The position numbers were made by a program, and so were the translations under genes. Below, in pieces: positions 8,689 to 16,839 of a stretch of 64,000 nucleotides of DNA. The first letter of the stretch is position 1. The number at the start of each line of letters is the position of its first letter. The stretch spans positions 1-64,000 of the forward strand of contig CALLPI010000013.1 of the NCBI GenBank assembly GCA_938015595.1, written 5' to 3'. This stretch comes from an uncultured Saprospiraceae bacterium. GTDB lineage: Bacteria; Bacteroidota; Bacteroidia; Chitinophagales; Saprospiraceae. A model generated the notes under the pieces. It saw only the letters and a list, made by a program, of their open reading frames with translations. It was not told where the DNA came from and did no database searches.

Positions 8689-8868
8689 TCAGTCCACTTC
8701 TTCGTAGTCAATGTACTCACCTTCGCTCTTGGGCTGCCGGTAAGAAGGAGCAGGCGGGGGGGCTGATCGAAAGCGGTCGTGCGGCGGGAAACTGCGCATA
8801 GGCGCTCTGCGCACGAAGAACATGCGGTATGCCAAGTACAGGAATGCCAGCGTGAATAAAAATTTCAT
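8689..8868 (-). CDS. Small DUF4834-like membrane protein
   Basis: 59 residues. A single N-terminal transmembrane helix (KFLFTLAFLYLAYRMFF) is followed by a basic patch, a proline-rich stretch (APPPAPSYRQP) and a conserved acidic end (EYIDYEEVD). This architecture matches the DUF4834 family of Bacteroidota, whose function is unknown. Support for it being real: ATG start, spacing of 3 nt to the pseudouridine synthase gene, and the family-typical tail. It leads the RluA-RsmG operon. Confidence 0.8.
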   Translation of the reverse strand: MKFLFTLAFLYLAYRMFFVRRAPMRSFPPHDRFRSAPPPAPSYRQPKSEGEYIDYEEVD

Positions 8869-9007
8869 GTGACAAAGATAGATATTTTCTCATTTGGCCC
8901 GCAACGGAAAATGTAGGACATTCCGGGGCAAACCATTCCACATTGCAATTTCCGGTTGTCAACCAATGCCACCGAGCAATTGTTTTTGAAGCCAATAAAC
9001 TTTGAGC

Positions 9008-9976
9008 ATGACCAGCTTTCGCACCATACTTGAAGTTCCGCCCTCTGACGTCTCCATTAGTCACCACAATCGGCTCCTGGCCATTGGTTCTTGTTTTGCT
9101 GAACACATCGGGGCGCGGCTTCAGGCATTGCAATTTGACCTTCAGCTCAACCCATTTGGCATTTTGTACAATCCGTACTCCATAGCTTATTCAATAGAGC
9201 GCTTGCGCGCAGGCACCCCCTATCAGGCGGAAGACCTCTTCTTTCACAACGACCTTTGGCACAGCTTTGACCATCATGGCAAATTTAACCACCCCAATAG
9301 TGCGCAGGCGCTAGAAGGCATTAACCAGGCGCTTGCACAGAGCACTGCTGCCTTGCAAGTCGCTGACCGCATTTTGCTCACTTTGGGCACAGCCACGATA
9401 CATCTGCTGCGCGAAAACGGGCGCATTGTGGCCAACTGCCACAAAGTACCTGCTACCTACTTTGAGCGCCGCAGGATGGAGGTAGTAGAAATAGCCGACT
9501 GCATCTCGCAAGCGTGCGAAGCCTTGGCCAAAAGTAAACCAGAGTTGCGCATCATCCTCACCGTCAGCCCAGTACGACACCTGCGCGATGGCTTCATTGA
9601 AAACCAGCGCAGCAAGGCCACCCTACTGCTGGCTGTAGAAGAACTACTGCGCCGGCACACATACATGCGCTACTTCCCTGCCTATGAAATCCTAATGGAT
9701 GACCTGCGCGACTATCGATTCTACGATACCGACATGACGCATCCTTCTGCCACAGCTATTGACTACATCTGGGAGCAGTTTGCAGGAGCCTTCTTTAAGG
9801 AGGATACCCGAGCGCTGGTAGCAGCCATCCAAAAAATCAATACCGCTCTGGCACACAGGCCTTTTCATCACAACACTCCCGCGCATCAAGCTTTTTTGAA
9901 AAAGCTACGCGCCGATATGGCCACGCTACAAATGCAACATCCATTCCTGAAATGGGACGACGACGCAGAAGGCTAA
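9008..9976 (+). CDS. GSCFA-domain protein
   Basis: 322 residues from ATG 9008; a TTG two codons earlier is less likely. The name-giving motif is present as AIGSCFAEHIG near residue 28, together with NPFGILYNPYSIA, LTLGTATIHL, TVSPVRHLRDG and a late DMTHPSATAIDYIWE. The GSCFA family is related to SGNH/GDSL hydrolases: the Ser of GSCF, a Gly/Asn block and the late D..H pair fit a catalytic set. The substrate is not known. There is no signal peptide, so it is probably cytoplasmic. Its last 4 nt overlap the convergent kdsA gene. Confidence 0.9.
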   Translation: MTSFRTILEVPPSDVSISHHNRLLAIGSCFAEHIGARLQALQFDLQLNPFGILYNPYSIAYSIERLRAGTPYQAEDLFFHNDLWHSFDHHGKFNHPNSAQALEGINQALAQSTAALQVADRILLTLGTATIHLLRENGRIVANCHKVPATYFERRRMEVVEIADCISQACEALAKSKPELRIILTVSPVRHLRDGFIENQRSKATLLLAVEELLRRHTYMRYFPAYEILMDDLRDYRFYDTDMTHPSATAIDYIWEQFAGAFFKEDTRALVAAIQKINTALAHRPFHHNTPAHQAFLKKLRADMATLQMQHPFLKWDDDAEG

Positions 9977-10794
9977 AAACTCATCACCGCCTGGCGGATG
10001 CGCAATAACCGCTGCAGCAGGTCTTCCATGCGATCCAGGGGCAGCATGTTGGCGCCGTCTGATTTAGCCTCAGCAGGATTGGGGTGCGTTTCGATGAACA
10101 GGCCATCTGCACCCACAGCTACGCCCGCGCGGGCTATGGTTTCAATGAGCGCTGGCTGCCCCCCTGTGACACCGCTGCTCTGGTTGGGCTGCTGTAAAGA
10201 GTGGGTGCAATCGAGCACCACTGGCACGCCAAAGGCCTGCATGGCAGGAATACCACGGAAATCTACCACCAAGTCCTGATAGCCAAAGGTGACGCCGCGC
10301 TCAATGAGCACAACGCGGGGGTTACCCGACTGAGTCACCTTGTCCACAGCAAAACGCATGGCCTCTGGGCTAAGAAACTGGCCTTTCTTGACACTGACTA
10401 CCTTGCCGGTCTGAGCAGCAGCCACCAATAGGCTGGTTTGGCGGCAGAGGAATGCCGGTATCTGCAGCATGTCCACGTACTCAGCGGCTATAGCGGCTTC
10501 CGCGTCGGTGTGGATATCAGTGGTGACGGGAACGCCAAAACTCCGGCCTACTTTTTGCAGGATGTGCAGGGCTTTTTCGTCGCCGATGCCAGTGAAGGAA
10601 TCTAGGCGCGAACGGTTGGCTTTGCGATAAGAACTTTTGAAAATGAAGGGAATGCGCAGTCGGTCAGCCAGTGCTGTTAAGTGTTCGGCGGTACGCATGA
10701 CCAGTTGCTCGCCTTCTACGGCGCATGGACCTGCAATGAGGAAGAAATTGCCGGCATCAGTATGGCGGAGTTGTGGAACGGAGGGAATTGCCAT
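9973..10794 (-). CDS. kdsA: 3-deoxy-8-phosphooctulonate synthase
   Basis: 273 residues from ATG 10794 (AIPSVPQLRHTDAG); an upstream ATG adds nine atypical residues. It condenses phosphoenolpyruvate with arabinose 5-phosphate to make KDO-8-phosphate for LPS core/lipid A. Family motifs: LIAGPCAVEGE, FIFKSSYRKANRSRLDSFTG, VTTDIHTDAEA, ADGLFIETHPNPAEAKSDGA. The length is normal. It shows that the organism makes KDO-containing LPS. TACTTTG near 10840 on the minus strand is a near-consensus -7 element. Confidence 0.96.
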   Translation of the reverse strand: MAIPSVPQLRHTDAGNFFLIAGPCAVEGEQLVMRTAEHLTALADRLRIPFIFKSSYRKANRSRLDSFTGIGDEKALHILQKVGRSFGVPVTTDIHTDAEAAIAAEYVDMLQIPAFLCRQTSLLVAAAQTGKVVSVKKGQFLSPEAMRFAVDKVTQSGNPRVVLIERGVTFGYQDLVVDFRGIPAMQAFGVPVVLDCTHSLQQPNQSSGVTGGQPALIETIARAGVAVGADGLFIETHPNPAEAKSDGANMLPLDRMEDLLQRLLRIRQAVMSF

Positions 10795-10848
10795 GAGAAA
10801 AATTAGGGAGTTATAGCCCAAGCACTTACCTGCAGAAACTACAAAGTA

Positions 10849-11280
10849 TCAGAACCAATTCCCATTCAGCCCTGCGCGGAAAGGCCAGGGAATAGCGACC
10901 AGTATCAAAAGCAAGCCGGCGAGATAAAACCAGAAAATGCGCTGGCTACCAGCAGCTTCAGCCTGGCGCTTGGCGCGAACATACCCCACAGTGACGAGCA
11001 CTACAGCCAGCAACATCATGGAAATGTGCTCTACGGTATAAAACCTAAGCAAGGTATCCTTCATGACGCCGCTCTCAAAGCGCACATACGGACTAATAAA
11101 GTACAAAATTAGCCCCAACAATAGCTGCAAATGTACCGCCGACATGGCGTACAAAGGCACTTTGCCGGCGCTGCGTTTGCTTTGCCAGGCCTGAAATGCA
11201 GCGCCTATAGCCCACAGTAGCAGTGCCAGCACCACCCAGCGAAGCCCAGAATGGGCGCGATCGAGTATATGGTAAAACAT
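10849..11280 (-). CDS. Conserved four-helix integral membrane protein
   Basis: 143 residues from ATG 11280; the frame extends upstream, but those residues are Cys-rich and unlike a membrane protein start. Four hydrophobic helices are seen at roughly 10-28 (HSGLRWVVLALLLWAIG), 44-65 (HLQLLLGLILYFI), 78-98 (HISMMLLAVVLVTVGY) and 112-130 (FWFYLAGLLLILVAI). Histidines at helix ends recall cytochrome b561-like proteins, and relatives in Bacteroidota are often labelled that way, but heme binding is not shown. It is next to kdsA in the same orientation, 54 bp upstream. Confidence 0.75.
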   Translation of the reverse strand: MFYHILDRAHSGLRWVVLALLLWAIGAAFQAWQSKRSAGKVPLYAMSAVHLQLLLGLILYFISPYVRFESGVMKDTLLRFYTVEHISMMLLAVVLVTVGYVRAKRQAEAAGSQRIFWFYLAGLLLILVAIPWPFRAGLNGNWF

Positions 11281-11504
11281 AGCGATATTTTTTCTACAAA
11301 TTTGCCGAACGCAAGGGCACAAGCCATTGTTCATTGCACAAAAGTCGGAAATTTGCTTTACTTTATGCAAGAATCCGCCTTTTTGCTTTTGATTTCAGAC
11401 ATTTTCCATAGATTTGTTGGCTCCGAAATACGCCTGCGCACAAAGTGTGTTCCGGGTATCAGCATCAGCAAATATTCCTGGCTCATCATAAAAACCATTG
11501 CATT

Positions 11505-13178
11505 ATGGCAGACGAAAGACCATGGCTCAAGTTGTATCCCAAAGGCGTGCCCGCCAATGTGGACGTAGATGCCTATCCTACCCTAACCGCTATGCTAGAC
11601 GAAACCTTTGCCAAGTACCGCGGCAAGGTGGCTTTTTCCTGTATGGGCAAAAGCCTGACTTTTGACGAAATAGACCGCCTGTCCACTCGATTCGGAGCAT
11701 ACCTGCATTCGCGCGGCTTACAGCCCGGCGACCGTATCGCTCTCATGATGCCCAACCTCCTGCAATATCCCATAGCCTTGTTTGGTGCCTTGCGGGCAGG
11801 TCTGGTGATCGTAAATACCAACCCGCTTTACACTCCCCGCGAAATGCTGCACCAGTTTAATGACTCTGGGGCCAAGGCGATTGTAATCGCAGAAAACTTT
11901 GCCTCCAACCTGGAAAAAATCCTGGGGCAAACTCAAATCAAAACCATCATTCTGGCCAGCATAGGCGAGATGCTAGGGTTCCCTAAAGGCTTGATTGTCA
12001 ACTTCGTGGTGCGGTCAATCAAGAAGATGGTGCCCAAGTACAACCTGCCCAACACCGTGACGTTCACACAGGCCCTGGCTGGTGGGCACCGGTTCAGCCT
12101 GCCCCAATTTGAAGGAAAGCCGGAAGATGTCATTCTCCTGCAATATACTGGCGGCACCACAGGTGTATCAAAAGGTGCCATGCTCACTAACCGCAACCTG
12201 GTAGCCAACATGGTGCAAATGCGCGCTTGGATGCAACCCTTCCTCAGAGAAGGCGAGGAGGTTGCCTTGTGTCCGCTGCCATTGTACCACATCTTTGCCT
12301 TTTCGGTCAACTGCCTGGCCCTCATGGCTCAAGGCGCAGAAAACGTGCTTATCACTAACGCGCGCGACATACCTGGCCTGGTCAAAACGCTCAAAGAACG
12401 CCCTGTGTCGCTCATCTCCGGAGTCAATACCTTGTTCAATGCCTTGCTGAACCATCCGGACTTTGCCTCCTGCGATTTCAGCCGCCTCAGAATCACAGTA
12501 GGCGGCGGCATGGCCGTACAAAAACCCGTGGCCGAGCGCTGGCAACAAGTGACAGGCTGCTTCCTCAGCGAAGGCTATGGCATGACGGAGGCCTCGCCAG
12601 TGATCACGGCTAACCCCTTTGATGGTAGCGGCCGACTTGGTACCATAGGCCTGCCCTTCCCCTCTACCGATGTACGTATTGTGAACGAAACAGGTAGCCC
12701 GCTTGGCCCTGGAGAGGTTGGCGAAATTCAATGCAAAGGGCCCCAGGTAATGAAGGGCTACTACAACCGCCCTGAAGCCACTGCCGACACCATTCGCGAC
12801 GGCTGGCTCTGTACTGGCGATATCGGCCTGATGGAACCCGACGGCTACTTCCGCATCGTAGACCGCAAGAAGGATATGATTCTAGTATCTGGTTTCAATG
12901 TATATCCCAATGAGATCGAGGAAGTCGTTATAGCACACCCCAAAGTACTGGAAGCCGCTGCCGTGGGCATCCCCGACGAAAAATCCGGCGAGGCAGTCAA
13001 ACTGTTTGTCGTCAAGAAGGATGCCTCGCTCAAAGAAGACGAACTTATTGAATATTGCCGCCAAAATCTGACTGGCTACAAAGTGCCTAAATCCGTGGAG
13101 TTCCGCACAGAACTACCCAAAACCAACGTGGGCAAAATACTGCGCCGGGAGCTGAGAGAGGAGGTCATGAAAAAGTGA
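11505..13178 (+). CDS. Long-chain acyl-CoA synthetase (AMP-forming)
   Basis: 557 residues from ATG 11505 (ADERPWLKLYPKG); 60 nt of open frame upstream lack conservation. It activates fatty acids with ATP and CoA, as FadD does. The adenylate-forming motifs are all present: the P-loop YTGGTTGVSKGAMLTN near residue 210, GYGMTEASP, DGWLCTGDIG, the hinge DRKKDMILVSGFNVYPNEIEE, and the terminal PKTNVGKILRREL with the catalytic Lys. No beta-oxidation genes adjoin it. A 7-bp inverted repeat follows at 13196-13226. Confidence 0.93.
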   Translation: MADERPWLKLYPKGVPANVDVDAYPTLTAMLDETFAKYRGKVAFSCMGKSLTFDEIDRLSTRFGAYLHSRGLQPGDRIALMMPNLLQYPIALFGALRAGLVIVNTNPLYTPREMLHQFNDSGAKAIVIAENFASNLEKILGQTQIKTIILASIGEMLGFPKGLIVNFVVRSIKKMVPKYNLPNTVTFTQALAGGHRFSLPQFEGKPEDVILLQYTGGTTGVSKGAMLTNRNLVANMVQMRAWMQPFLREGEEVALCPLPLYHIFAFSVNCLALMAQGAENVLITNARDIPGLVKTLKERPVSLISGVNTLFNALLNHPDFASCDFSRLRITVGGGMAVQKPVAERWQQVTGCFLSEGYGMTEASPVITANPFDGSGRLGTIGLPFPSTDVRIVNETGSPLGPGEVGEIQCKGPQVMKGYYNRPEATADTIRDGWLCTGDIGLMEPDGYFRIVDRKKDMILVSGFNVYPNEIEEVVIAHPKVLEAAAVGIPDEKSGEAVKLFVVKKDASLKEDELIEYCRQNLTGYKVPKSVEFRTELPKTNVGKILRRELREEVMKK

Positions 13179-13598
13179 TAAGAGGCAAAGCTAATATCAG
13201 GCATTGCAGCACTTTCATAGCCTGATTTCCCAATTCTTGAGAAAATCGCAGGCTTGCTACAACCTGATGTCAACCTCTTAGGCAAACCTAGCCTTGGCAG
13301 TATGTCATGGCGCTCCACATTGAGCAATCGCCCCCTGGAGTAGCAGCACACCGACGTCGTGATGTTTGGGATGCCCTACCACCTTGTAGCCCAAGTGGCA
13401 TACGTTTTTTGAACTGAAGAGCTTGGGAAAAGAAGAAAGAATATCTCCTGAAGCAGAGGGTAGAAGCAGTCGCACTGGTGTCTGGAACATATCCGTGCTG
13501 GGCCAGCATAGTGGTGCCGCGGCATTTGTGGAGGTGGTGATAGGCTACGAGATTGGGCTGGTAGAAGAAATGACTGCTTAACAGCCCCCTTCTCCGGC
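13179..13598. other. Intergenic region with one inverted repeat
   Basis: 420 bp between convergent genes. ATCAGGC (13196-13202) and GCCTGAT (13220-13226) form a perfect 7-bp inverted repeat with a 17-nt loop; there is no real T tract, so it is at most a weak terminator of the acyl-CoA synthetase gene. Minus-strand frames in the rest have no family resemblance and are not called. Confidence 0.45.
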
Positions 13599-15638
13599 TC
13601 AATTTCCTGGCCCTGCGCTTGAAAGCCGCTCATCCATCTTGACAATACGCACCTCGGTGCGGCGGTTCTGCTTGTGTTCGGCCTCGCTACAAGGGACGCC
13701 GTCTTTGCAGCCATTGAGCAGACGGGTTTCCCCATAGCCTATGGTACGTATGCGGCTGGGGTCAATGCCGCGCTGTACCAGGAAGTCCTTGGCAGCTTCG
13801 GCACGCTTGATGGATAGTTGAAGGTTGTAGTCTGCAGTGCCGCGGCTGTCAGTGTGCGAAGCCAGCTCAATTTGTAAGCTAGGAAACAGTTGCATCATGC
13901 GCAGTAGGGCATCCAACTCGCGGGCTTCACCAGTGCGTATAGCCGACTTGCCGAAGTCGTAGTAAATGTTTTGCATCACAATGACTGTGCCTTCGCGCAG
14001 CGGCTCCCGTATAGCAGCTTCCGAGGCTGGGGTCATGTGCACAGTCAAAGCTGCAGCATCACCAGCTTGTATTTGAGCAGCCGTGAGGCGGTAAGGCTCT
14101 GTGCTGAAGCCTTCTTTCTCGAAGTAGATGGTATAGTCGCTGGTGGGGTCGAAGCAATAGTCAAACTTGCCATCAAGAGTAGTACGGGCGTATTCTTCTT
14201 GCTTGCTGCGCTCATGCACAATGCGCAACAACACATTAGGAATACGGGTGTCGTAATTTTGGCTGAGGATATTGCCTCCCAAATGCACGCAACTTTCAGG
14301 CTCCAGCACTACTTCTACGGGCTTAAGTTGCCGCCCTACATTACTTTTAGCCAGCACCATGATCTCCTGCGAGGTGTGCCCTTCGGCGTGCACAGAAAGG
14401 ATATAGTCTTTGCCAGGCGGAATCATCACCTGCGCTTCGCCATCGCGGTTGGTGTAGGCTACAGGATGGCCGAGTTCGCTTTCGGGTTTGCGCACCAGGC
14501 GCAAGGCCATTTCAGCACTGCCGCTTTGCAGCGGTACCATTTCTACATTGTACAAAGCTGAACTAACGGGCAGGCCATCGCTGGCGCGCTCAAACAAGCG
14601 CAAGGCGGCGCGAGGTAGGCGCTTGCTCTGCATACCATCAAACACCGTAACGAGCAGTGGTATATCGGCAGGCTGCGCCACGCCTTTGATACCTCGCGGC
14701 GCCCGAAAACCATACAAGTCGTCTTTGCCCAGGCCGCCTGGTCGGTTGGAGGTAAAAAAACCTGCCTTGCCTTCGGGGTCAAGCACAAACCCAAAGTCAT
14801 CAAATCGGGAATTAAATGGCTCGCCTAAGGGGGTCACAGCGCTCCAGGTGCGAGTGCTAAGATCCACAAAGAAAATATCGAGCTGCCCCATTCCTTTGTG
14901 CCCGTCGGAAGAGAAAAAGAGCGTACCAGTTTCGTGGATAAAGGGGAACACCTCGTTGCCGGGGGTATTGATTTCTGGCCCCAGGTTCACCATGTCCGAC
15001 CAGGTGTTACCGCGGCGCTCTACCACGTAGAGGTCGAAGCCTCCATAGCCGCCGGGCTTGTCGGAGGCAAAGAAAATGCGATTGCCGTCAGGGCTGAGCG
15101 CCGGATGCATGCAAGAGAACTGGTCACTGTTGAAGGGCAACTCTGTGACGCCAACCCAATCGTAATCACCGCGTTTAGCTTCATATATCTTCAGCCCCAC
15201 GCGCCCTTGGGCGTCGGCGCGGGTGATACCATCGCGAAGGTTATTGCGCGTCAAGAAAATACGGTCGCCTTCGCGGTTGAACGCCACTGGCCCCTCGTGC
15301 AGGCGAGAGTTGAGTTCCAAAGAAAAGCTGACCGGCTTAGCGGGAGTTTTGTTCGGCCCCAACTCGGCATAGAACAGTTCAAAAAACGTTTCGCCGATGT
15401 TGCGATCCACTGGACCGCTCTTGCGCCGCGACGACACATACACAATGCCATGCTGATAATAGACTGGCGAGAACTCCACCGCGGGAGAGTTGAGTGGCCG
15501 TAAATTGTAGTATTCGATGTCATTTTGCACAGCCACCTGGAGGATAGGGGCTTGTGCCGTAGGCTTTGACTTGGGCTTGCGCTGCGCAAAACCGCACAGG
15601 GGCAGCGCTGCCAGGGCGAGTAGCAGGTAGAGGCGCAT
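13599..15638 (-). CDS. OmpA-family protein with PD40 repeats, T9SS-associated type
   Basis: 679 residues from ATG 15638 (RLYLLLALAALPLCGFAQ signal peptide); an ATG two codons earlier is equally possible. After the signal come WD40-like PD40 repeats (HPALSPDGNRIFFASDKPGG, then FPFIHETGTLFFSSDGHKG, then FGFVLDPEGKAGFFTSNRPG), a carboxypeptidase-regulatory-like beta domain (about 450-550) and a C-terminal OmpA peptidoglycan-binding domain (YYDFGKSAIR, ELASHTDSRGTADYN, NRRTEVRIV). This is the architecture of outer-membrane proteins encoded beside PorP/SprF. It probably anchors the complex to peptidoglycan. It is the third gene of the adhesin-PorP-OmpA cassette. Confidence 0.9.
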   Translation of the reverse strand: MRLYLLLALAALPLCGFAQRKPKSKPTAQAPILQVAVQNDIEYYNLRPLNSPAVEFSPVYYQHGIVYVSSRRKSGPVDRNIGETFFELFYAELGPNKTPAKPVSFSLELNSRLHEGPVAFNREGDRIFLTRNNLRDGITRADAQGRVGLKIYEAKRGDYDWVGVTELPFNSDQFSCMHPALSPDGNRIFFASDKPGGYGGFDLYVVERRGNTWSDMVNLGPEINTPGNEVFPFIHETGTLFFSSDGHKGMGQLDIFFVDLSTRTWSAVTPLGEPFNSRFDDFGFVLDPEGKAGFFTSNRPGGLGKDDLYGFRAPRGIKGVAQPADIPLLVTVFDGMQSKRLPRAALRLFERASDGLPVSSALYNVEMVPLQSGSAEMALRLVRKPESELGHPVAYTNRDGEAQVMIPPGKDYILSVHAEGHTSQEIMVLAKSNVGRQLKPVEVVLEPESCVHLGGNILSQNYDTRIPNVLLRIVHERSKQEEYARTTLDGKFDYCFDPTSDYTIYFEKEGFSTEPYRLTAAQIQAGDAAALTVHMTPASEAAIREPLREGTVIVMQNIYYDFGKSAIRTGEARELDALLRMMQLFPSLQIELASHTDSRGTADYNLQLSIKRAEAAKDFLVQRGIDPSRIRTIGYGETRLLNGCKDGVPCSEAEHKQNRRTEVRIVKMDERLSSAGPGN

Positions 15639-15845
15639 ATACATATACGTTTTGCGAGGCGATGTCAAAAGAAGCGAAAGGCAAAAAGCGAAAGTTGAGT
15701 GCAGCTAGCTGAGAAAATCTTGGGCACGGATGCCCCCCCCTCGACGCTTAGTTCCTTGCGCCTATACTACACTCCATTGCCACTTTTTCAAAATTTCGTC
15801 CTTTTTGATACAGAGCCTCTATGTTTGCACTACGGTATAAACACT

Positions 15846-16805
15846 CTAAAAGAAGCGTGGGTTGACATAGCCCTTGCCCGTAGAACGACCACCTACCGAA
15901 TAGCGCAGGGCCACCTCCACAGTACCATTACTAAAGTGGCGCAACTCAGTGAGCGTGGCATCGTAGGCCATGCCGAGGAGGATATGGTCGGTGATCTGCG
16001 CAGCCAACAACAGCGAAATCGCCTCGCCTGCATTGTTGTTCTTAGCGCCACCTATGCGATAAGACAACCCGGCAGTGTACTTTTCCACAAATACCAGATT
16101 GAAATTCACATCTCCGTCAAAGGGAGTAGCTGGCACGTACTTGAGCAGCATTTGGGGCTGAAACTCTACATTCTCGCCCAGTGGCAACAACAAGCCGCCC
16201 ATGAAGTAGTAGTGTCGGCGTTCGCGATTAATGAGGTTTTGCTCGTCGGCCAGGTTAATGTTGTTTTGCAGCAGGCGTGGGGCCGATAAGCCCAGATAGT
16301 AGCGCTCCGTGCTATAGTATGCCCCAAAGCCGAAGTTAGGCACATACTTGCTCTGCATAGCACCGGGCACAGCATTGTCAATATCAATGGGCTGCGTACC
16401 TTCCAGGTCAGTGTAGTTGACGCGCAGCAAGCGTACCGACCCCTGTAAACCCATGCCTAGTGTACCTCTGCCTAGCGGAATGCGATAGGCATAAACCCCC
16501 TCAGCAGTGTAGTACGAAGTGACGCCGATAGTTTGGCGCAGTACACTGGCACCTACGCCGATGCGGTCGTTAAGCAATGGCATGTTGAACGTGAGAAGTT
16601 GCGTTTGTGGAGCACCTTCAAAGCCCATCCACTGGCTGCGCACCAGTGCCGAAATGGCTATACCGTCCTGGCTACCTGCATAGCCTGGGTTGAAGCCCAG
16701 CTTGTAAAACATGAATTGAGTGTACTGCTCTTCTTGTTGAGCAAGCAGATATAGCGGAAGCGCCCATATTATGAGAAAGGGGAAGGGTATTCGGTTCGTT
16801 TTCAT
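15846..16805 (-). CDS. PorP/SprF-family type IX secretion outer-membrane protein
   Basis: 319 residues. A signal peptide (FPFLIIWALPLYLLAQ) precedes the family N-terminus QEEQYTQFMFYKLGFNPGYAG, then beta-barrel strands with repeated GxGxxY patterns (RIGVGASVLRQTIG, FGFGAYYSTERYYLG, YTAGLSYRIGG). PorP/SprF proteins work with the type IX secretion system; in Flavobacterium, SprF is needed to export the SprB adhesin encoded next to it. Here the gene starts 34 nt after the giant adhesin gene, so it is probably that adhesin's dedicated partner. The last strand ends in VNPRFF. Confidence 0.93.
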   Translation of the reverse strand: MKTNRIPFPFLIIWALPLYLLAQQEEQYTQFMFYKLGFNPGYAGSQDGIAISALVRSQWMGFEGAPQTQLLTFNMPLLNDRIGVGASVLRQTIGVTSYYTAEGVYAYRIPLGRGTLGMGLQGSVRLLRVNYTDLEGTQPIDIDNAVPGAMQSKYVPNFGFGAYYSTERYYLGLSAPRLLQNNINLADEQNLINRERRHYYFMGGLLLPLGENVEFQPQMLLKYVPATPFDGDVNFNLVFVEKYTAGLSYRIGGAKNNNAGEAISLLLAAQITDHILLGMAYDATLTELRHFSNGTVEVALRYSVGGRSTGKGYVNPRFF

Positions 16806-16839
16806 GTATGTTCTTTTTCAGCTTGAATCAAATCAGTTT

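Noticed and set aside
13288-13602. 104-codon minus-strand frame downstream of the OmpA gene
   Set aside because: No homologous pattern, no ribosome-binding context and Arg/Ser-rich composition.
15821-15828. TATGTTTG on the plus strand in the gap after the first porP
   Set aside because: It matches the -7 consensus but would drive only antisense transcription into the end of porP, so it is probably a chance match.
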